Source: Rhodopseudomonas palustris
GTDB taxonomy: Bacteria > Pseudomonadota > Alphaproteobacteria > Rhizobiales > Xanthobacteraceae
Length of the DNA stretch: 64,000 nt
NCBI RefSeq assembly: GCF_003591005.1
Contig: NZ_QYYD01000011.1
Coordinates: forward strand, 124,001 to 188,000
Direction: 5' to 3'
The position numbers were made by a program, and so were the translations under genes. The notes beneath the pieces are model-generated. The model worked only from the letters and a program-made list of their open reading frames with translations, ran no database searches and had not been told where the DNA came from. This document shows, one piece after another, positions 1-8,886 of this stretch. Every line of letters starts with the position of its first letter. Position 1 is the stretch's first letter.

Positions 1-1074
1 GGCTCGGTCGAGGCCGCGCGCATGGCCGCCGAGGACTTCGCCGGCGGCGGCAAGGACATCAAAGTCGAGATCGTCTATGCCGACCATCAGAACAAGGCCG
101 ATGTCGGCAACGCCATCGCGCGGCGCTGGCTGGAGAACGAGGGCGTCGACGCCATCGTCGACGTGCCGAACTCGTCGGTCGGGCTGTCGATCAACTCGCT
201 GCTGCGCGGCACCAAGATGACGTTCCTGGCCTCCTCGACCGCGAGCTCGGACCTCACCGGCAAGGCCTGCTCGCCCAACACCATCCAGTGGGTCAACGAC
301 ACCTGGGCGACCGGCAACACCACCGCGGCGGCGATGGTCGAGCGCGGCGGCAAGGACTGGTACTTCATCACGGTGGACTACGCGCTCGGCAAGGGCATCG
401 AGGCGGAAGCCAGCAAATACATCGAGGCGCATGGCGGCAAGGTGATCGGCTCGAGCAAGCATCCGCTCGGCACTTCGGACTTTGCCTCGTTCCTGCTGCA
501 GGCGCAGACCTCGAAGGCAGGCGTGATCGGCCTCGCCAATGCCGGCGGCGACACCATCAACACCGTCAAGCAGGCGGCTGAATTCGGCATCCAGCAAGGC
601 GGCCAGAAGCTGGTCGCGTTCCTGCTGTTCATCAACGACATTCACGGCATGGGCATCAAGGTCGCGCAGGGCCTGCAGCTGATGGAGGCGTTCTATTGGG
701 ACATGAACGATGACACCCGCGCCTTCGCCAAGCGCTTCGCGCAGCGCCCCGGCATGAACGGCAAGATGCCGAGCGGTAACCAGGCCGGCGTCTATGCATC
801 GACGCTGGCCTATCTCAACGCGGTCGCCGCCACCGGCAGCGATGATGCCAAGCAGGTGGTGCCGCAGATGAAGACGTTCAACGGCAAGGACAAGCTGTTC
901 GGCGACGTCACCATCCGCCAGGACGGCCGCGTGGTGCACCCGATGTATCTGTTCGAGGTGAAGAAGCCGGAGGAGTCGAAATATCCGTACGATTACTATC
1001 GGCTGGTTTCCACGATTCAGGCCGACAAGGCATTCCGGCCGCTGGCCGAGGGCGGGTGTGAGCTGGTGAAGTAG
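1..1074 (+). CDS. ABC transporter substrate-binding protein, branched-chain amino acid type (5' truncated)
   Basis: The frame is open from base 1, so the N-terminus and any signal peptide lie outside the window; the ATG at 22 is internal. The visible 357 residues have the two-lobe type-1 periplasmic binding fold of the LivJ/Peripla_BP_6 family: an early stretch (GSVEAARMAAEDF) matching the helix after the first strand, a segment around SSVGLSINSLL and a hinge-like YFITVDYALG. Proteins of this family bind small amides or amino acids in the periplasm and deliver them to an ABC permease. No permease or ATPase gene follows, so this is either the last gene of its operon or an orphan receptor. The ligand cannot be read from the sequence. 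Confidence 0.9.
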   Translation, partial: GSVEAARMAAEDFAGGGKDIKVEIVYADHQNKADVGNAIARRWLENEGVDAIVDVPNSSVGLSINSLLRGTKMTFLASSTASSDLTGKACSPNTIQWVNDTWATGNTTAAAMVERGGKDWYFITVDYALGKGIEAEASKYIEAHGGKVIGSSKHPLGTSDFASFLLQAQTSKAGVIGLANAGGDTINTVKQAAEFGIQQGGQKLVAFLLFINDIHGMGIKVAQGLQLMEAFYWDMNDDTRAFAKRFAQRPGMNGKMPSGNQAGVYASTLAYLNAVAATGSDDAKQVVPQMKTFNGKDKLFGDVTIRQDGRVVHPMYLFEVKKPEESKYPYDYYRLVSTIQADKAFRPLAEGGCELVK

Positions 1075-1118
1075 GCGGGCTTTGGCCTGATTTCGGGGCA
1101 GCCGATATTCCGCACCGC

Positions 1119-1235
1119 CGTCATTGCGAGGAGCGAAGCGACGAAGCAATCCACGCCGCGCATGTGGCTCTGGATTGCTTCGCGGAGCCTGTCATCGGGC
1201 CGGCCGAAGGCCGGACCCGTTGGCTCGCAATGACG
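1119..1235. repeat. Palindromic intergenic repeat (CGTCATTGCGAG family)
   Basis: A 117-bp element bounded by the perfect 12-bp inverted repeat CGTCATTGCGAG / CTCGCAATGACG, with an inner inverted repeat (GAAGCAATCCA / TGGATTGCTTC). It lies just after the ABC binding protein stop codon. Similar elements are scattered between genes in Bradyrhizobium and Rhodopseudomonas. No coding content is supported. Confidence 0.75.
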
Positions 1236-1256
1236 ATGGAGTTGCCTTCGTGCCTG

Positions 1257-1463
1257 CTAGCGCGGCTCGGCTCGTCTGGCGCCGATTCGCCAATACACCA
1301 CCGCCACGGCGACCGGCAGGCTCAACGCGGCCCAGGAGATCCAATCCCAAACGCCGTCGCCGAGCAGGGCGGTGGTTAGGCCGAGGGCGCTGATGATGCC
1401 GATGGCGAGCGGGGCGGCGAAGATTTGCGCGGTGGTGGACGAGGCTCTGCGGGGGTTGGTCAT
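1257..1463 (-). CDS. Small membrane protein downstream of PepSY protein
   Basis: A 68-residue protein with two predicted hydrophobic segments (about residues 12-32 and 40-60) and a basic C-terminus. Its ATG overlaps the TGA of the upstream PepSY gene (ATGA overlap), so it is translationally coupled as the third gene of a siderophore receptor operon. I do not recognise a named family. The coupling and hydrophobic profile make it likely to be real. A role beside the PepSY membrane protein in iron-siderophore handling is inference from position only. Confidence 0.65.
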   Translation of the reverse strand: MTNPRRASSTTAQIFAAPLAIGIISALGLTTALLGDGVWDWISWAALSLPVAVAVVYWRIGARRAEPR

Positions 1464-2608
1464 GCGGGCCTCGTCCCGGTCGGCTCAGCTGCGGCGCGGG
1501 CGCGGGCGGGGCCGCCGAAGCGCCGTTTGGCGATCCACAGGTACAGGCCGGTGATTAGCACGATGATGCAGACGAGATCGAGCAGGGCCCACACGATTTT
1601 CAATGGCAGGCCGCCATAATCGCCGAAATGCAGCGGCCGCGACATCTGCAGGAGTTTCAGATACCACGGCATCTGCGGCACCAGCACCGGCACGCTCTGG
1701 TCGACATAGACCAGCGTCGGCGTGTTGAGCAGCGCGGTCAGCGCCGAGCTGCCTTTCATCCACACCACGAGATGCCGCGGACTGCCAAAATTCTCCGCCG
1801 TCGGCATGGTGATCGAAGTCAGGCGGCCGTCCGGCAGCGCGGCGCGGACGCGGGCGATGGCTTGATCGAGCGAGGAGGGCTGCGCCACCGGTGCTCCGCG
1901 ATACGGCGCCAGCAGCGGCGGCAATTCCTGGCTGCGCCAGTAGTCGTACATCGGCATCGCCAGCGTGTTGATCGCGCCGGTGCCGCCGACGACGATCAGC
2001 CAGACCGTGGTGACGATGCCGAACAGATTATGCAGGTCGAGCCATTTCAGCCGCCGCGAGCGCTGGCGCACGGTGCCGAATTCGAGCCGGCGCATGAACG
2101 GCGCATAGACCACGACGCCGGACACGATCGACACCACCAGCAGCAGGCCCATTGCGCCGAGGAACAATTCGCCAGGCAGCTCCAGCAGCATGTTCTTGTG
2201 CAGCAGCAGGATGATATCCATGACGCCGCGTTGCGGCTGCTCCTCGCCGAGCACGGCCTTGGTGCGGCCGTCTATCACCAGGCGATAGAATTGACCACGC
2301 ACCGGCTTCGGGGTCGGCGACATCGACACCACGACGACCGACGGCTGCTCGTCGCGCCAGGTGACGAACAGCACATGATCGCCGGGGCGGGCTTGCTGCG
2401 CCGCGCGGACGACATCGTCCACCGGCGCGGCCGGCTTGCCGCTCGGGAGTTGCGGGGCGGCGAAGCGCTGCTCACTCAGTTCCTCGATCTCTTCATGAAA
2501 GATCAGCGGCAGGCCGGTGATGCACAGCATCAGCAGGAACAGCATGCTGATCAGCGAGGTCCAGGTGTGGACCTTGCTCCAGATCCGAAGGCTGCGCGTG
2601 CCCGTCAC
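1460..2608 (-). CDS. PepSY-associated transmembrane protein (siderophore operon)
   Basis: A 382-residue inner-membrane protein with four main hydrophobic segments in the PiuB/PepSY_TM arrangement: one near residues 15-35 followed by HEEIEELSEQ, a pair around 150-230 flanking LDLHNLFG, and a C-terminal one (about 335-365). Such proteins accompany TonB-dependent siderophore receptors and are proposed to help reduce ferric siderophores. The GTG start at 2608 is chosen because it forms a GTGA overlap with the receptor stop codon; the open frame continues upstream only as a shadow inside the receptor gene. It is coupled in turn to the small membrane protein downstream. Confidence 0.88.
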   Translation of the reverse strand: MTGTRSLRIWSKVHTWTSLISMLFLLMLCITGLPLIFHEEIEELSEQRFAAPQLPSGKPAAPVDDVVRAAQQARPGDHVLFVTWRDEQPSVVVVSMSPTPKPVRGQFYRLVIDGRTKAVLGEEQPQRGVMDIILLLHKNMLLELPGELFLGAMGLLLVVSIVSGVVVYAPFMRRLEFGTVRQRSRRLKWLDLHNLFGIVTTVWLIVVGGTGAINTLAMPMYDYWRSQELPPLLAPYRGAPVAQPSSLDQAIARVRAALPDGRLTSITMPTAENFGSPRHLVVWMKGSSALTALLNTPTLVYVDQSVPVLVPQMPWYLKLLQMSRPLHFGDYGGLPLKIVWALLDLVCIIVLITGLYLWIAKRRFGGPARARAAAEPTGTRPA

Positions 2609-4920
2609 CAGCGATAGCTCGCGGTCGCGGTGATCACCCGCGGGGTGATGTATTGGCAGCCGCCGGTGACGGTGCAGAGCAGATTGTCCTTGTTGGCGAT
2701 GTTCTTGACGTTGAGGGCGAAGTTCATGCCCTTGGGCTGGCGATAATGCAGCCCGGCGTCGAACACCGTGTAGGCGTCGTTGGTCAGCGTGTTGGCCGCG
2801 TCCATGTAGGACTCGCCGACATAGCGGACGCCGGCGCCGAGGCCCCAGCCGGCCAGCGGACCGCTTTGCAACGTGTAGTCGGCGAAGGCCGAAGCCATGT
2901 TGCGCGGCTGCTGCAACGGCACCTTGCCGACGTCGCCGTTGTTGCTCTCGGTGATCTTCATGTCGAGCACCGTATAGCTGGCGACGACGTTGAGACCCGC
3001 GACCGGTTTGGCCAGCACCTCGAATTCGAATCCGCGCGAATTCACCTGGCCGGTCTGGATGCTGTAGTTCAGGTTGTTGGGATCGGCGGTGAGCACGTTG
3101 TTCTGGGTGAGGTCGAACGCCGCGGCGGTGAACAGCAGGTCGCGGTTCGGCTGGAACTTCAGACCGCCTTCGACTTGCTTGCCGGTGGTCGGCCGGAACG
3201 CCTCGCCGGTGAACTGCGTGCCGGCGGTCGGCATGAACGATTCGGAGTAACTTACATAGGGCGCGACGCCGCTGTCGAACAGATAAGTGAGGCCGGCGCG
3301 CTTGGTGAACGAGGTGTCGTTGCTGATCTGCGGCTGGCCGGTGATGCGATTGAGCGTGTCCTGCTGCGCCTGGTCGAAACGGCCGCCGAGCGTCAGCAGC
3401 CAGTTCTGCCATTTGATCTGGTCCTGCAGATACAGGCCGGCTTGGTTCAAGGTCTGGTTGAAGCTCTGCGCCAGCGTCGTCGGCATCGCCACCGCCTGGC
3501 CGTAGACCGGATTGATCCGGCTGAGCGACGGCGCGGCGCCGTTGTATTGCTTGTTGGAGAGCTCGAACGCCTGATAGTCCATGCCGGCCAGCACGGTGTG
3601 CTGCAGATCGCCGGTCCAGGTCTTGGCGATGAGGTGGTTGTCGGTGTTGAAGCTGTCGCTGGTCTCGAACACGCGACGCGACACGCGCGGATACATTGTC
3701 TGGGTGTCGAGCGGCGTGCCGGCGAAGGTGAGATAGCGATATTCCAGGTCGACGTGGCCGTAGCGCGCCCGCGAGCGCACGATCAGATCGTCGCTGAAGC
3801 GGTGCTCGAACTGATAGCCGATCCGGTATTGCGTCTGATCGAAGGTGTTGTACGACGGATCGCCGAGAAACAGCGGCAGCGCGCTCATCTTGACGACCTT
3901 GCCGCCGCGCACGGTGGCGACCGACAGCGGAAACGCGTTGCCGGTGACATCGTGCTGATAGTCGCTGAGGATCGTCAGCGTGGTGTCGTTGGTCGGCCGC
4001 CAGGTGATCGCCGGCGCGATATAGGCGCGATCGTCCTTGACCTTGTCGGAGAATTTGGCGATCTGCGCGTCGGAGTCGCGCAGCACGCCGGTGAGCCGAT
4101 AGAACAGCGACTTGTCCTTGTCGAGCGGGCCGCCGACGTCGAACGCGCCCTGCAGCCGGTCGGCGCTGCCGACCAGCCCGACCACTTCGCCGAATGCCTG
4201 CTCGGTCGGCCGCTTGCTGATCAGGTCGATCAGGCCGCCGGGCGGGCTCTGGCCATACATCACCGAGCTCGGCCCCTTGACGATGTCGACACGCTGCACG
4301 CCGTAGGGCTCGTTGCGAAACACCGAGAAATACGCCGAGCCGTTGCCGATGTCGCGCAAGCCGTCGCGATAATTGGAGAAGCCGTTGGTTTCGAAGCCGC
4401 GGATGCGCGCCTGATCGTAGCGCGGATCGGCGCCGCCGGTCTGCACCGCGACGCCGGCGCTGTATTGCAGCGCCTGGGCGATGGTGTCGACGCCGCGCGC
4501 ATCGAGATTGTCGCGGCTGACCACCGAGATCGATTGCGGCGTCTCAATCAGCTTGGTGTCGGTCTTGGTGCCGCTGGCGCTGACGCTGGGCACAAAGCCA
4601 GGGACGGGGTCGGTGCCGCGTTCGAAAACGGCGCGCTGGGAAGGCTGCGCCGGCTGCGGCGCTCGCGCGGTGCGCTGCGCGGAACGTCGCGAAGGCCCTG
4701 TGGCAGGACGGTTGCTGGCGCGCGGGGCCTGGGCCTGGCGGCGGCTCGCTTGCGGCGCGGTGATCTCGACTGCGGGCAATTCGGTCGCGGCCGGTTTGGT
4801 GGTTTGCGCCGACGCAGGCGACGAAAGCCCGGTGCTCGGCGCGATCAACGCGGTGGTCAGAAACAGTGCATTGAGCACGGCTGCGCGGCCAGCATTCGCG
4901 CCGGCATCGATGGATGTCAT
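2605..4920 (-). CDS. TonB-dependent siderophore receptor
   Basis: A 771-residue outer-membrane receptor: signal peptide (about residues 1-39, ending ASA), a long Pro/Arg/Gln-rich linker (about 40-105), plug domain with TPQSISVVSRD and a downstream RIRGFETNGFSNYRDGLRD segment typical of ferric-siderophore receptors, then a 22-strand beta-barrel ending in the C-terminal aromatic signature ASYRW. It imports iron-siderophore complexes using TonB energy. The overlap with the PepSY gene marks an iron-uptake operon. No Fur box could be assigned with confidence upstream. The linker is longer than usual; no FecR-type signalling domain is obvious. The substrate (hydroxamate versus other) is not readable. 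Confidence 0.93.
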   Translation of the reverse strand: MTSIDAGANAGRAAVLNALFLTTALIAPSTGLSSPASAQTTKPAATELPAVEITAPQASRRQAQAPRASNRPATGPSRRSAQRTARAPQPAQPSQRAVFERGTDPVPGFVPSVSASGTKTDTKLIETPQSISVVSRDNLDARGVDTIAQALQYSAGVAVQTGGADPRYDQARIRGFETNGFSNYRDGLRDIGNGSAYFSVFRNEPYGVQRVDIVKGPSSVMYGQSPPGGLIDLISKRPTEQAFGEVVGLVGSADRLQGAFDVGGPLDKDKSLFYRLTGVLRDSDAQIAKFSDKVKDDRAYIAPAITWRPTNDTTLTILSDYQHDVTGNAFPLSVATVRGGKVVKMSALPLFLGDPSYNTFDQTQYRIGYQFEHRFSDDLIVRSRARYGHVDLEYRYLTFAGTPLDTQTMYPRVSRRVFETSDSFNTDNHLIAKTWTGDLQHTVLAGMDYQAFELSNKQYNGAAPSLSRINPVYGQAVAMPTTLAQSFNQTLNQAGLYLQDQIKWQNWLLTLGGRFDQAQQDTLNRITGQPQISNDTSFTKRAGLTYLFDSGVAPYVSYSESFMPTAGTQFTGEAFRPTTGKQVEGGLKFQPNRDLLFTAAAFDLTQNNVLTADPNNLNYSIQTGQVNSRGFEFEVLAKPVAGLNVVASYTVLDMKITESNNGDVGKVPLQQPRNMASAFADYTLQSGPLAGWGLGAGVRYVGESYMDAANTLTNDAYTVFDAGLHYRQPKGMNFALNVKNIANKDNLLCTVTGGCQYITPRVITATASYRW

Positions 4921-5155
4921 TCCTCGTCCCCAGTTATCGGGGCTACTAATCGCACATCTCCGCGTGCATCAACGCGGCGGCAAAGCTTATGCGCGAACTG
5001 AATTTGGAATTGATCGAACGCCGCGATCGGGTCGGTCGGCGCGGCCATGTATCGCATTGATTTGCCTGCGCCCGACGCGCCGGGTCGCGTACTTAGCGGG
5101 ATCGCGTCGGGATCTTGAATCGTTCAAAGGAGATGTTTGTTGATCGCCCTTGAGT

Positions 5156-5247
5156 TCGTCATGGCCGGGCTTGTCCCGGCCATCCACGCCTTTTCCGCGT
5201 TGGCGTCAGCAAGGCGTGGATGCCCGGCACAAGGCCGGGCATGACGA
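5156..5247. repeat. Palindromic intergenic repeat (CATGGCCGGGC / GCCCGGCCAT family)
   Basis: A long imperfect inverted repeat: TTCGTCATGGCCGGGCTTG and GGCCATCCACGCC on the left, GGCGTGGATGCC and GGCCGGGCATGACGA on the right. The same family recurs in partial form at 27931-28006 and 45242-45275. It separates the receptor operon from the caspase-like gene. Confidence 0.75.
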
Positions 5248-5393
5248 GTTGAGAAGAGCGCCAAATGCTGACGCAGCAAGCTTGGGGGGCCAAAGCTCGC
5301 TGCCGTTTCGTTATCCCTCTTCATCCCACTTTTCCCGTGCTGTGCAAAACGGCTAGTCTTGTCGCCGTGGTGGTCTGGCTGAGCGGATGGGAC

Positions 5394-6731
5394 ATGGCGC
5401 GGGTTGGCATCGTGGCGGCTCTATTGCTGGCGCTGGCTGTGCTCTGGCATTCGCCGGCGTGTGCCGAAAAGCGCGTCGCCCTGGTGATCGGCAATTCCGG
5501 CTATCAGAACGTGTCGCGGCTCGACAATCCGAAGAATGATGCGGCGCTGATGGCCGAAACGCTCGCCAGGGTCGGCTTCACGCTGGTCGGGGGAGGGGCT
5601 CAGCTCGACCTCGATAAGGCGGGACTCGACGCCGCGATCCAGCGCTTCGGCCGGCAGATCGAGGGCGCCGACGTCGCATTGTTCTACTACGCCGGCCACG
5701 GCGTGCAGGTCAGCGGCTCGAACTATCTGGTGCCGGTCAACGCCAATCCGGTGCGCGAGGCCGATGTCGATTTCGAGATGGTCGACGTCAACGTCGTGCT
5801 GCGGCAGATGCAGGGGGCGGGGACGCGGCTGAAAATCGTGATCCTCGACGCCTGCCGCAACAACCCATTTGGCGCGCGCGGGCTACGAGCCGCCGAAGGT
5901 GGCCTCGCGCAGATGAGGGCGCCGGACGGCACGCTGATTTCCTATGCGACGCAGCCCGGCAGCGTCGCGCTCGACGGCGGCGACGGCCATAGCCCGTATA
6001 CGCGCGCGCTGGCCGCGACGGTGCGGCGCGCCGGGCTCGATCTGTTTCAGACCTTCAATCAGGTCGGGCTCGCGGTGATGCGCGCGACCGCGGGCGCACA
6101 GCAGCCCTGGGTGGCGTCGTCGCCGATCGACGGCACGTTCTACTTCGTGGCGCCGGCGCCGCCGTCGGCCGCGGCTGCGTCGCCGGTTCAGGAGGCGCGG
6201 CTCAACCCGGCGCCGTGGCTCGATCCGGAGAGGATGCCGCTGACCGAGCCTGCGGCGCTCCGCGAACTCCGCGAGCGGCTGTATGAGCTGAATTTCGATC
6301 CGGATGTGCCGAACAGCAGCAGCGGCCTCAAGCAGGCGATCAGCAAATTCGAGCAGCGCGCTTCGCTGCCGCAGACCGGCGAGCCGACCGAGGCCCTGCT
6401 GGCGCGGCTGCGCGAAGTGGTGGAGCTGAAGCCGTGGGGCTCGATCGTCTACGACCCCGACAAAGAGAAGTGGGGCATCGCCTGGAATCACGCTTCGCGC
6501 AAAGCGGCGGTGGCCGATGCCCGCGCCAAATGCGGCGGAGCAAAGTGCGCGATGGAGCTGAGCTTCTATGGCGGACGCTGCGGCGCCTTCGCGGTGTCGC
6601 CGCAGGCCTGGTCGCTGGTCGATCGCGACAAGGTCGACAGCGCGCGCGAGGCCGCGCTCAGCGCTTGCGGCAAATCCGGCAAAGCCTGCCGCATCGTCGG
6701 CGCGGTCTGCGCCGACGGCTCTGGCCGCTGA
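5394..6731 (+). CDS. Secreted caspase-family (C14, metacaspase-like) protein with C-terminal DUF4189
   Basis: A 445-residue protein. The start at 5394 gives a clean signal peptide (residues 1-24, ending ACA); the longer frame from 5265 adds an implausible leader that begins in the intergenic repeat region. The caspase p20 fold is clear: KRVALVIGNSGY at about 26-37, the histidine in YYAGHGVQ (H102) and the cysteine in LDACRNNPFG (C154). The C-terminal about 90 residues, from WGSIVYDPD, form a Cys-rich DUF4189 domain. Metacaspase-like proteins cleave after basic residues and many are periplasmic in this order. Function in the cell is unknown, and the gene stands alone. Confidence 0.85.
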   Translation: MARVGIVAALLLALAVLWHSPACAEKRVALVIGNSGYQNVSRLDNPKNDAALMAETLARVGFTLVGGGAQLDLDKAGLDAAIQRFGRQIEGADVALFYYAGHGVQVSGSNYLVPVNANPVREADVDFEMVDVNVVLRQMQGAGTRLKIVILDACRNNPFGARGLRAAEGGLAQMRAPDGTLISYATQPGSVALDGGDGHSPYTRALAATVRRAGLDLFQTFNQVGLAVMRATAGAQQPWVASSPIDGTFYFVAPAPPSAAAASPVQEARLNPAPWLDPERMPLTEPAALRELRERLYELNFDPDVPNSSSGLKQAISKFEQRASLPQTGEPTEALLARLREVVELKPWGSIVYDPDKEKWGIAWNHASRKAAVADARAKCGGAKCAMELSFYGGRCGAFAVSPQAWSLVDRDKVDSAREAALSACGKSGKACRIVGAVCADGSGR

Positions 6732-6746
6732 TGATCTGAAGCTCAG

Positions 6747-7274
6747 CTATTGCTTGGATGCAGTCCAGGTGCCGACGCAGCCGTCGGAGCGGCGGAAGCT
6801 GCCGGAGCCGCTGCGGGCGGCGAACCGGCCGGACGAGGTCCAACTGATGCCGTTGGCGGAGCCGGCGCCGCTGGTCTGGCCGCTCGGCGCCACCGTGCCG
6901 GAGGTGTATTGCCCGGCAAACCGGCCGCCGGAGATCACGATCGCCTCGGAGGCGCCGCCGCACGGCCGGCCGACGCTGACCACCGCCCAGGCGCCGTCGA
7001 AGTTGGCAGCGCTGCCACCACCAACGGCACCACCGCCCGACCGCGCGGCCCGCGGCTTCTCGCGTGCTTTTTGACGGGGGCGGGCAGGCGCCGGCGCTTC
7101 GACGCTGCGCGGCCCGCGGGAGCCGGACAGCGACTTCTCGCCGTCGCCAAGGCTGCCGCCGGCGCTGCCCGATTGCGCGCTGGCGAGATGCGGCGCCACA
7201 GCGGCGATGAGCAGCCCGAGCATGAAGGTGCGGGCGAGGGATCGGGCCGCAACTGATCGGACGGCGTTAGGCAT
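6747..7274 (-). CDS. Hypothetical secreted Gly/Ser-rich protein
   Basis: A 175-residue protein with a signal peptide (about residues 1-34, ending ASA), a low-complexity Arg/Pro/Ala linker (about 60-90) and a C-terminal globular part beginning FDGAWAVVSVG and ending GCVGTWTASKQ. That part resembles small beta-sandwich domains found in many rhizobial exported proteins, with repeated G-x-(W/Y) and SG turns. The ATG at 7274 is preferred to upstream starts because it opens directly onto the signal peptide. It is convergent with the caspase-like gene, 15 bp away. No named family recognised. Confidence 0.6.
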   Translation of the reverse strand: MPNAVRSVAARSLARTFMLGLLIAAVAPHLASAQSGSAGGSLGDGEKSLSGSRGPRSVEAPAPARPRQKAREKPRAARSGGGAVGGGSAANFDGAWAVVSVGRPCGGASEAIVISGGRFAGQYTSGTVAPSGQTSGAGSANGISWTSSGRFAARSGSGSFRRSDGCVGTWTASKQ

Positions 7275-7407
7275 GAGGATCAGCTTCCAAGCTTGAGCTG
7301 CGCAGCATCGGTAATTGCTGAGAGTTGCCGGACCGGCTCCGGCCGTCAAGGTCGTGGAGTGTTGTGTGAACGACATCACAGCCCAACCGGATGTGCGACG
7401 GCGTAAC

Positions 7408-7445
7408 TCCCGAGCCGGGTACCTCCGTAAAACTACGGCTCGGGA
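7408..7445. repeat. Perfect 10-bp inverted repeat, possible regulatory hairpin
   Basis: TCCCGAGCCG (7408-7417) and CGGCTCGGGA (7436-7445) are exact reverse complements around an 18-nt loop. It sits in the 270-bp gap between the hypothetical secreted protein gene (minus strand) and the candidate small RNA. No T-run follows on either strand, so an attenuator or protein-binding palindrome is more likely than a terminator. Confidence 0.4.
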
Positions 7446-7496
7446 CGTCCCCAAATAGTCTGCACGCAGCGATTGTGAGACAACAAGCACAGCCGC

Positions 7497-7580
7497 GGCG
7501 CGGTGCGTCGCGGTCCCCTTCCTTGGGGCGTTTCCTCCCTTGACTTGGCCCGGGCGCCGATCGGCGACCGGGCCTTTTTA
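7497..7580 (+). ncRNA. Candidate suhB/mmgR-like small RNA
   Basis: An 80-nt stretch without a credible ORF has the layout of alphaproteobacterial suhB/mmgR-type trans-acting RNAs: a short GC hairpin (CCCCTTCCTTGGGG), an unpaired pyrimidine motif (CGTTTCCTCCC, anti-Shine-Dalgarno-like), a CTTGACTTGG spacer and a strong intrinsic terminator. No protein gene on this strand ends nearby to need that terminator. The motif match is from memory of the family, and the 5' end is a guess. CCUCC-type loops usually block ribosome-binding sites, often with Hfq. Confidence 0.5.
7547..7580 (+). terminator. Strong rho-independent terminator
   Basis: GGCCCGG (7547-7553) pairs with CCGGGCC (7568-7574); the interior CGCCGA/TCGGCG also pairs, and TTTTTA follows. 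The T-run fixes the plus-strand direction. It probably ends the small RNA above. Confidence 0.85.
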
Positions 7581-7610
7581 TGTCACCCGTCAGCTCATGG
7601 CGTCACATCG

Positions 7611-8786
7611 TCAGCCGCCGAGACAGCGGCGGATTTCCGGCAACGCGCGATGAGTCACCGCCCATGCGGCGGTGTCGACCGGCGTGCCCTGCGACGAGAG
7701 CTTCGCGATCACCAGGCGATGCGTGGGATCGACGAACAGGTTCTGACCGTGGATGCCCATCGCGAACATCATGGCCGGCTCGTCGTCCACGACGTACCAG
7801 CCGCCGCGATAGCTCATGCGGCGATAGGGAAACAGCTTTTGCCACTCGCCGGTCTTCCACGCGGCACGGTCGCCATTGCGCCATAGGTCGTCGACCCATG
7901 CGGGCGGCACGACTGGACGTCCGTCGCGCGCCCCGCCGCCCTGAAGTAATTGGCCGAGGCGGGCAAAGTCGCGCGCGGTCATGCTGAAGCCGCCGGTGGT
8001 GCGGGCGAGGCCGCCGCGATCCAGCGTGATCGACGCCGGCTGCTCGGCGCCGAGCGGTCGCCAAAGTAGCTCAGATACCAACTCGGCAAAGCGGTGTCCG
8101 CTGGCACGCTCGATCGCCCAGCCGAGCAGATCGGTGTTGGCCGAGGCGTAGCGGAACGAGCCGCCATGCGGCTGCGGTTTGATCGCGAGGTTCTGGTAAA
8201 AGCTTTTCAGATCCGATGCTGGCTGATCCGGCGCCAGGGCGTCCCAGCCGGCGGCAGCCGCGTAGTCTCGGGTGGCTTCGATGTCGAGCACGATGCCGGT
8301 GCGCATGTCCAGCATCTGCCGCAACGTCGCGCCCGCGTAGGCTGTTCCGGCAATCTCGGGCAGCACGGTCGTCACCTCGGCTTCAAGATCGAGCGTGCTG
8401 CGGTCGGCCAGAATGCCGGCGATCAGTCCGGTGATCGATTTCGACGCCGACATGATGATGTGCGGCGTCTGCGCGGTCATGCCGTTTGCGTAGGTTTCGC
8501 AGACGATGGCGCCGTCCTGGATGATCACCAGCGCGTCGGTCGCGGTGGCGTCGAGGAAGCCGGCGAAGTCGAGCGTCTCGCCGCCCTGGGCGCGGACACT
8601 GAAGTCATCGAAGCTGCGCGGCGCGTCGGGCAGGCGCCAGACGTCGTCCGGCGCTTTGGCGATCCGGGCCGTGGCGATCAGCTCGTCGACATGCTGGAAC
8701 GCCCAGCGGCTGAACGGCGGGACGCGCCAATTGGCGAGCGTTGCGCCGGACGCGGCATCCGGCGGAAGGGAGGTCTCGGCAGGCAT
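7611..8786 (-). CDS. Serine hydrolase, beta-lactamase (class C/esterase) family
   Basis: A 391-residue protein with the serine beta-lactamase/penicillin-binding fold: the SxxK catalytic motif as SASK (S113-K116), the second-motif tyrosine in FRYASAN (Y213) and a C-terminal HGQNLF in the place of the KTG box, as in esterases of this family. No signal peptide is evident, suggesting a cytoplasmic enzyme of the 6-aminohexanoate-dimer hydrolase/EstB type rather than a periplasmic beta-lactamase. Substrate unknown. It is a single gene, and its 3' end faces the terminator of the candidate small RNA. Confidence 0.88.
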   Translation of the reverse strand: MPAETSLPPDAASGATLANWRVPPFSRWAFQHVDELIATARIAKAPDDVWRLPDAPRSFDDFSVRAQGGETLDFAGFLDATATDALVIIQDGAIVCETYANGMTAQTPHIIMSASKSITGLIAGILADRSTLDLEAEVTTVLPEIAGTAYAGATLRQMLDMRTGIVLDIEATRDYAAAAGWDALAPDQPASDLKSFYQNLAIKPQPHGGSFRYASANTDLLGWAIERASGHRFAELVSELLWRPLGAEQPASITLDRGGLARTTGGFSMTARDFARLGQLLQGGGARDGRPVVPPAWVDDLWRNGDRAAWKTGEWQKLFPYRRMSYRGGWYVVDDEPAMMFAMGIHGQNLFVDPTHRLVIAKLSSQGTPVDTAAWAVTHRALPEIRRCLGG

Positions 8787-8886
8787 AGGGATCTCCGGAA
8801 AGGTGCCGGGGTGATGTAGGCGGCCGGCGGCGGTTGGTCCATGCTCAGCAGCACAGATGCCAACCGACGCGAAAGGAGGCTGCTTG

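Noticed and set aside
2653-5001. Very long plus-strand open frame opposite the TonB receptor
   Set aside because: It is the antisense shadow of a GC-rich gene with a clear receptor product; its translation is Arg/Val/Gly-rich with no domain.
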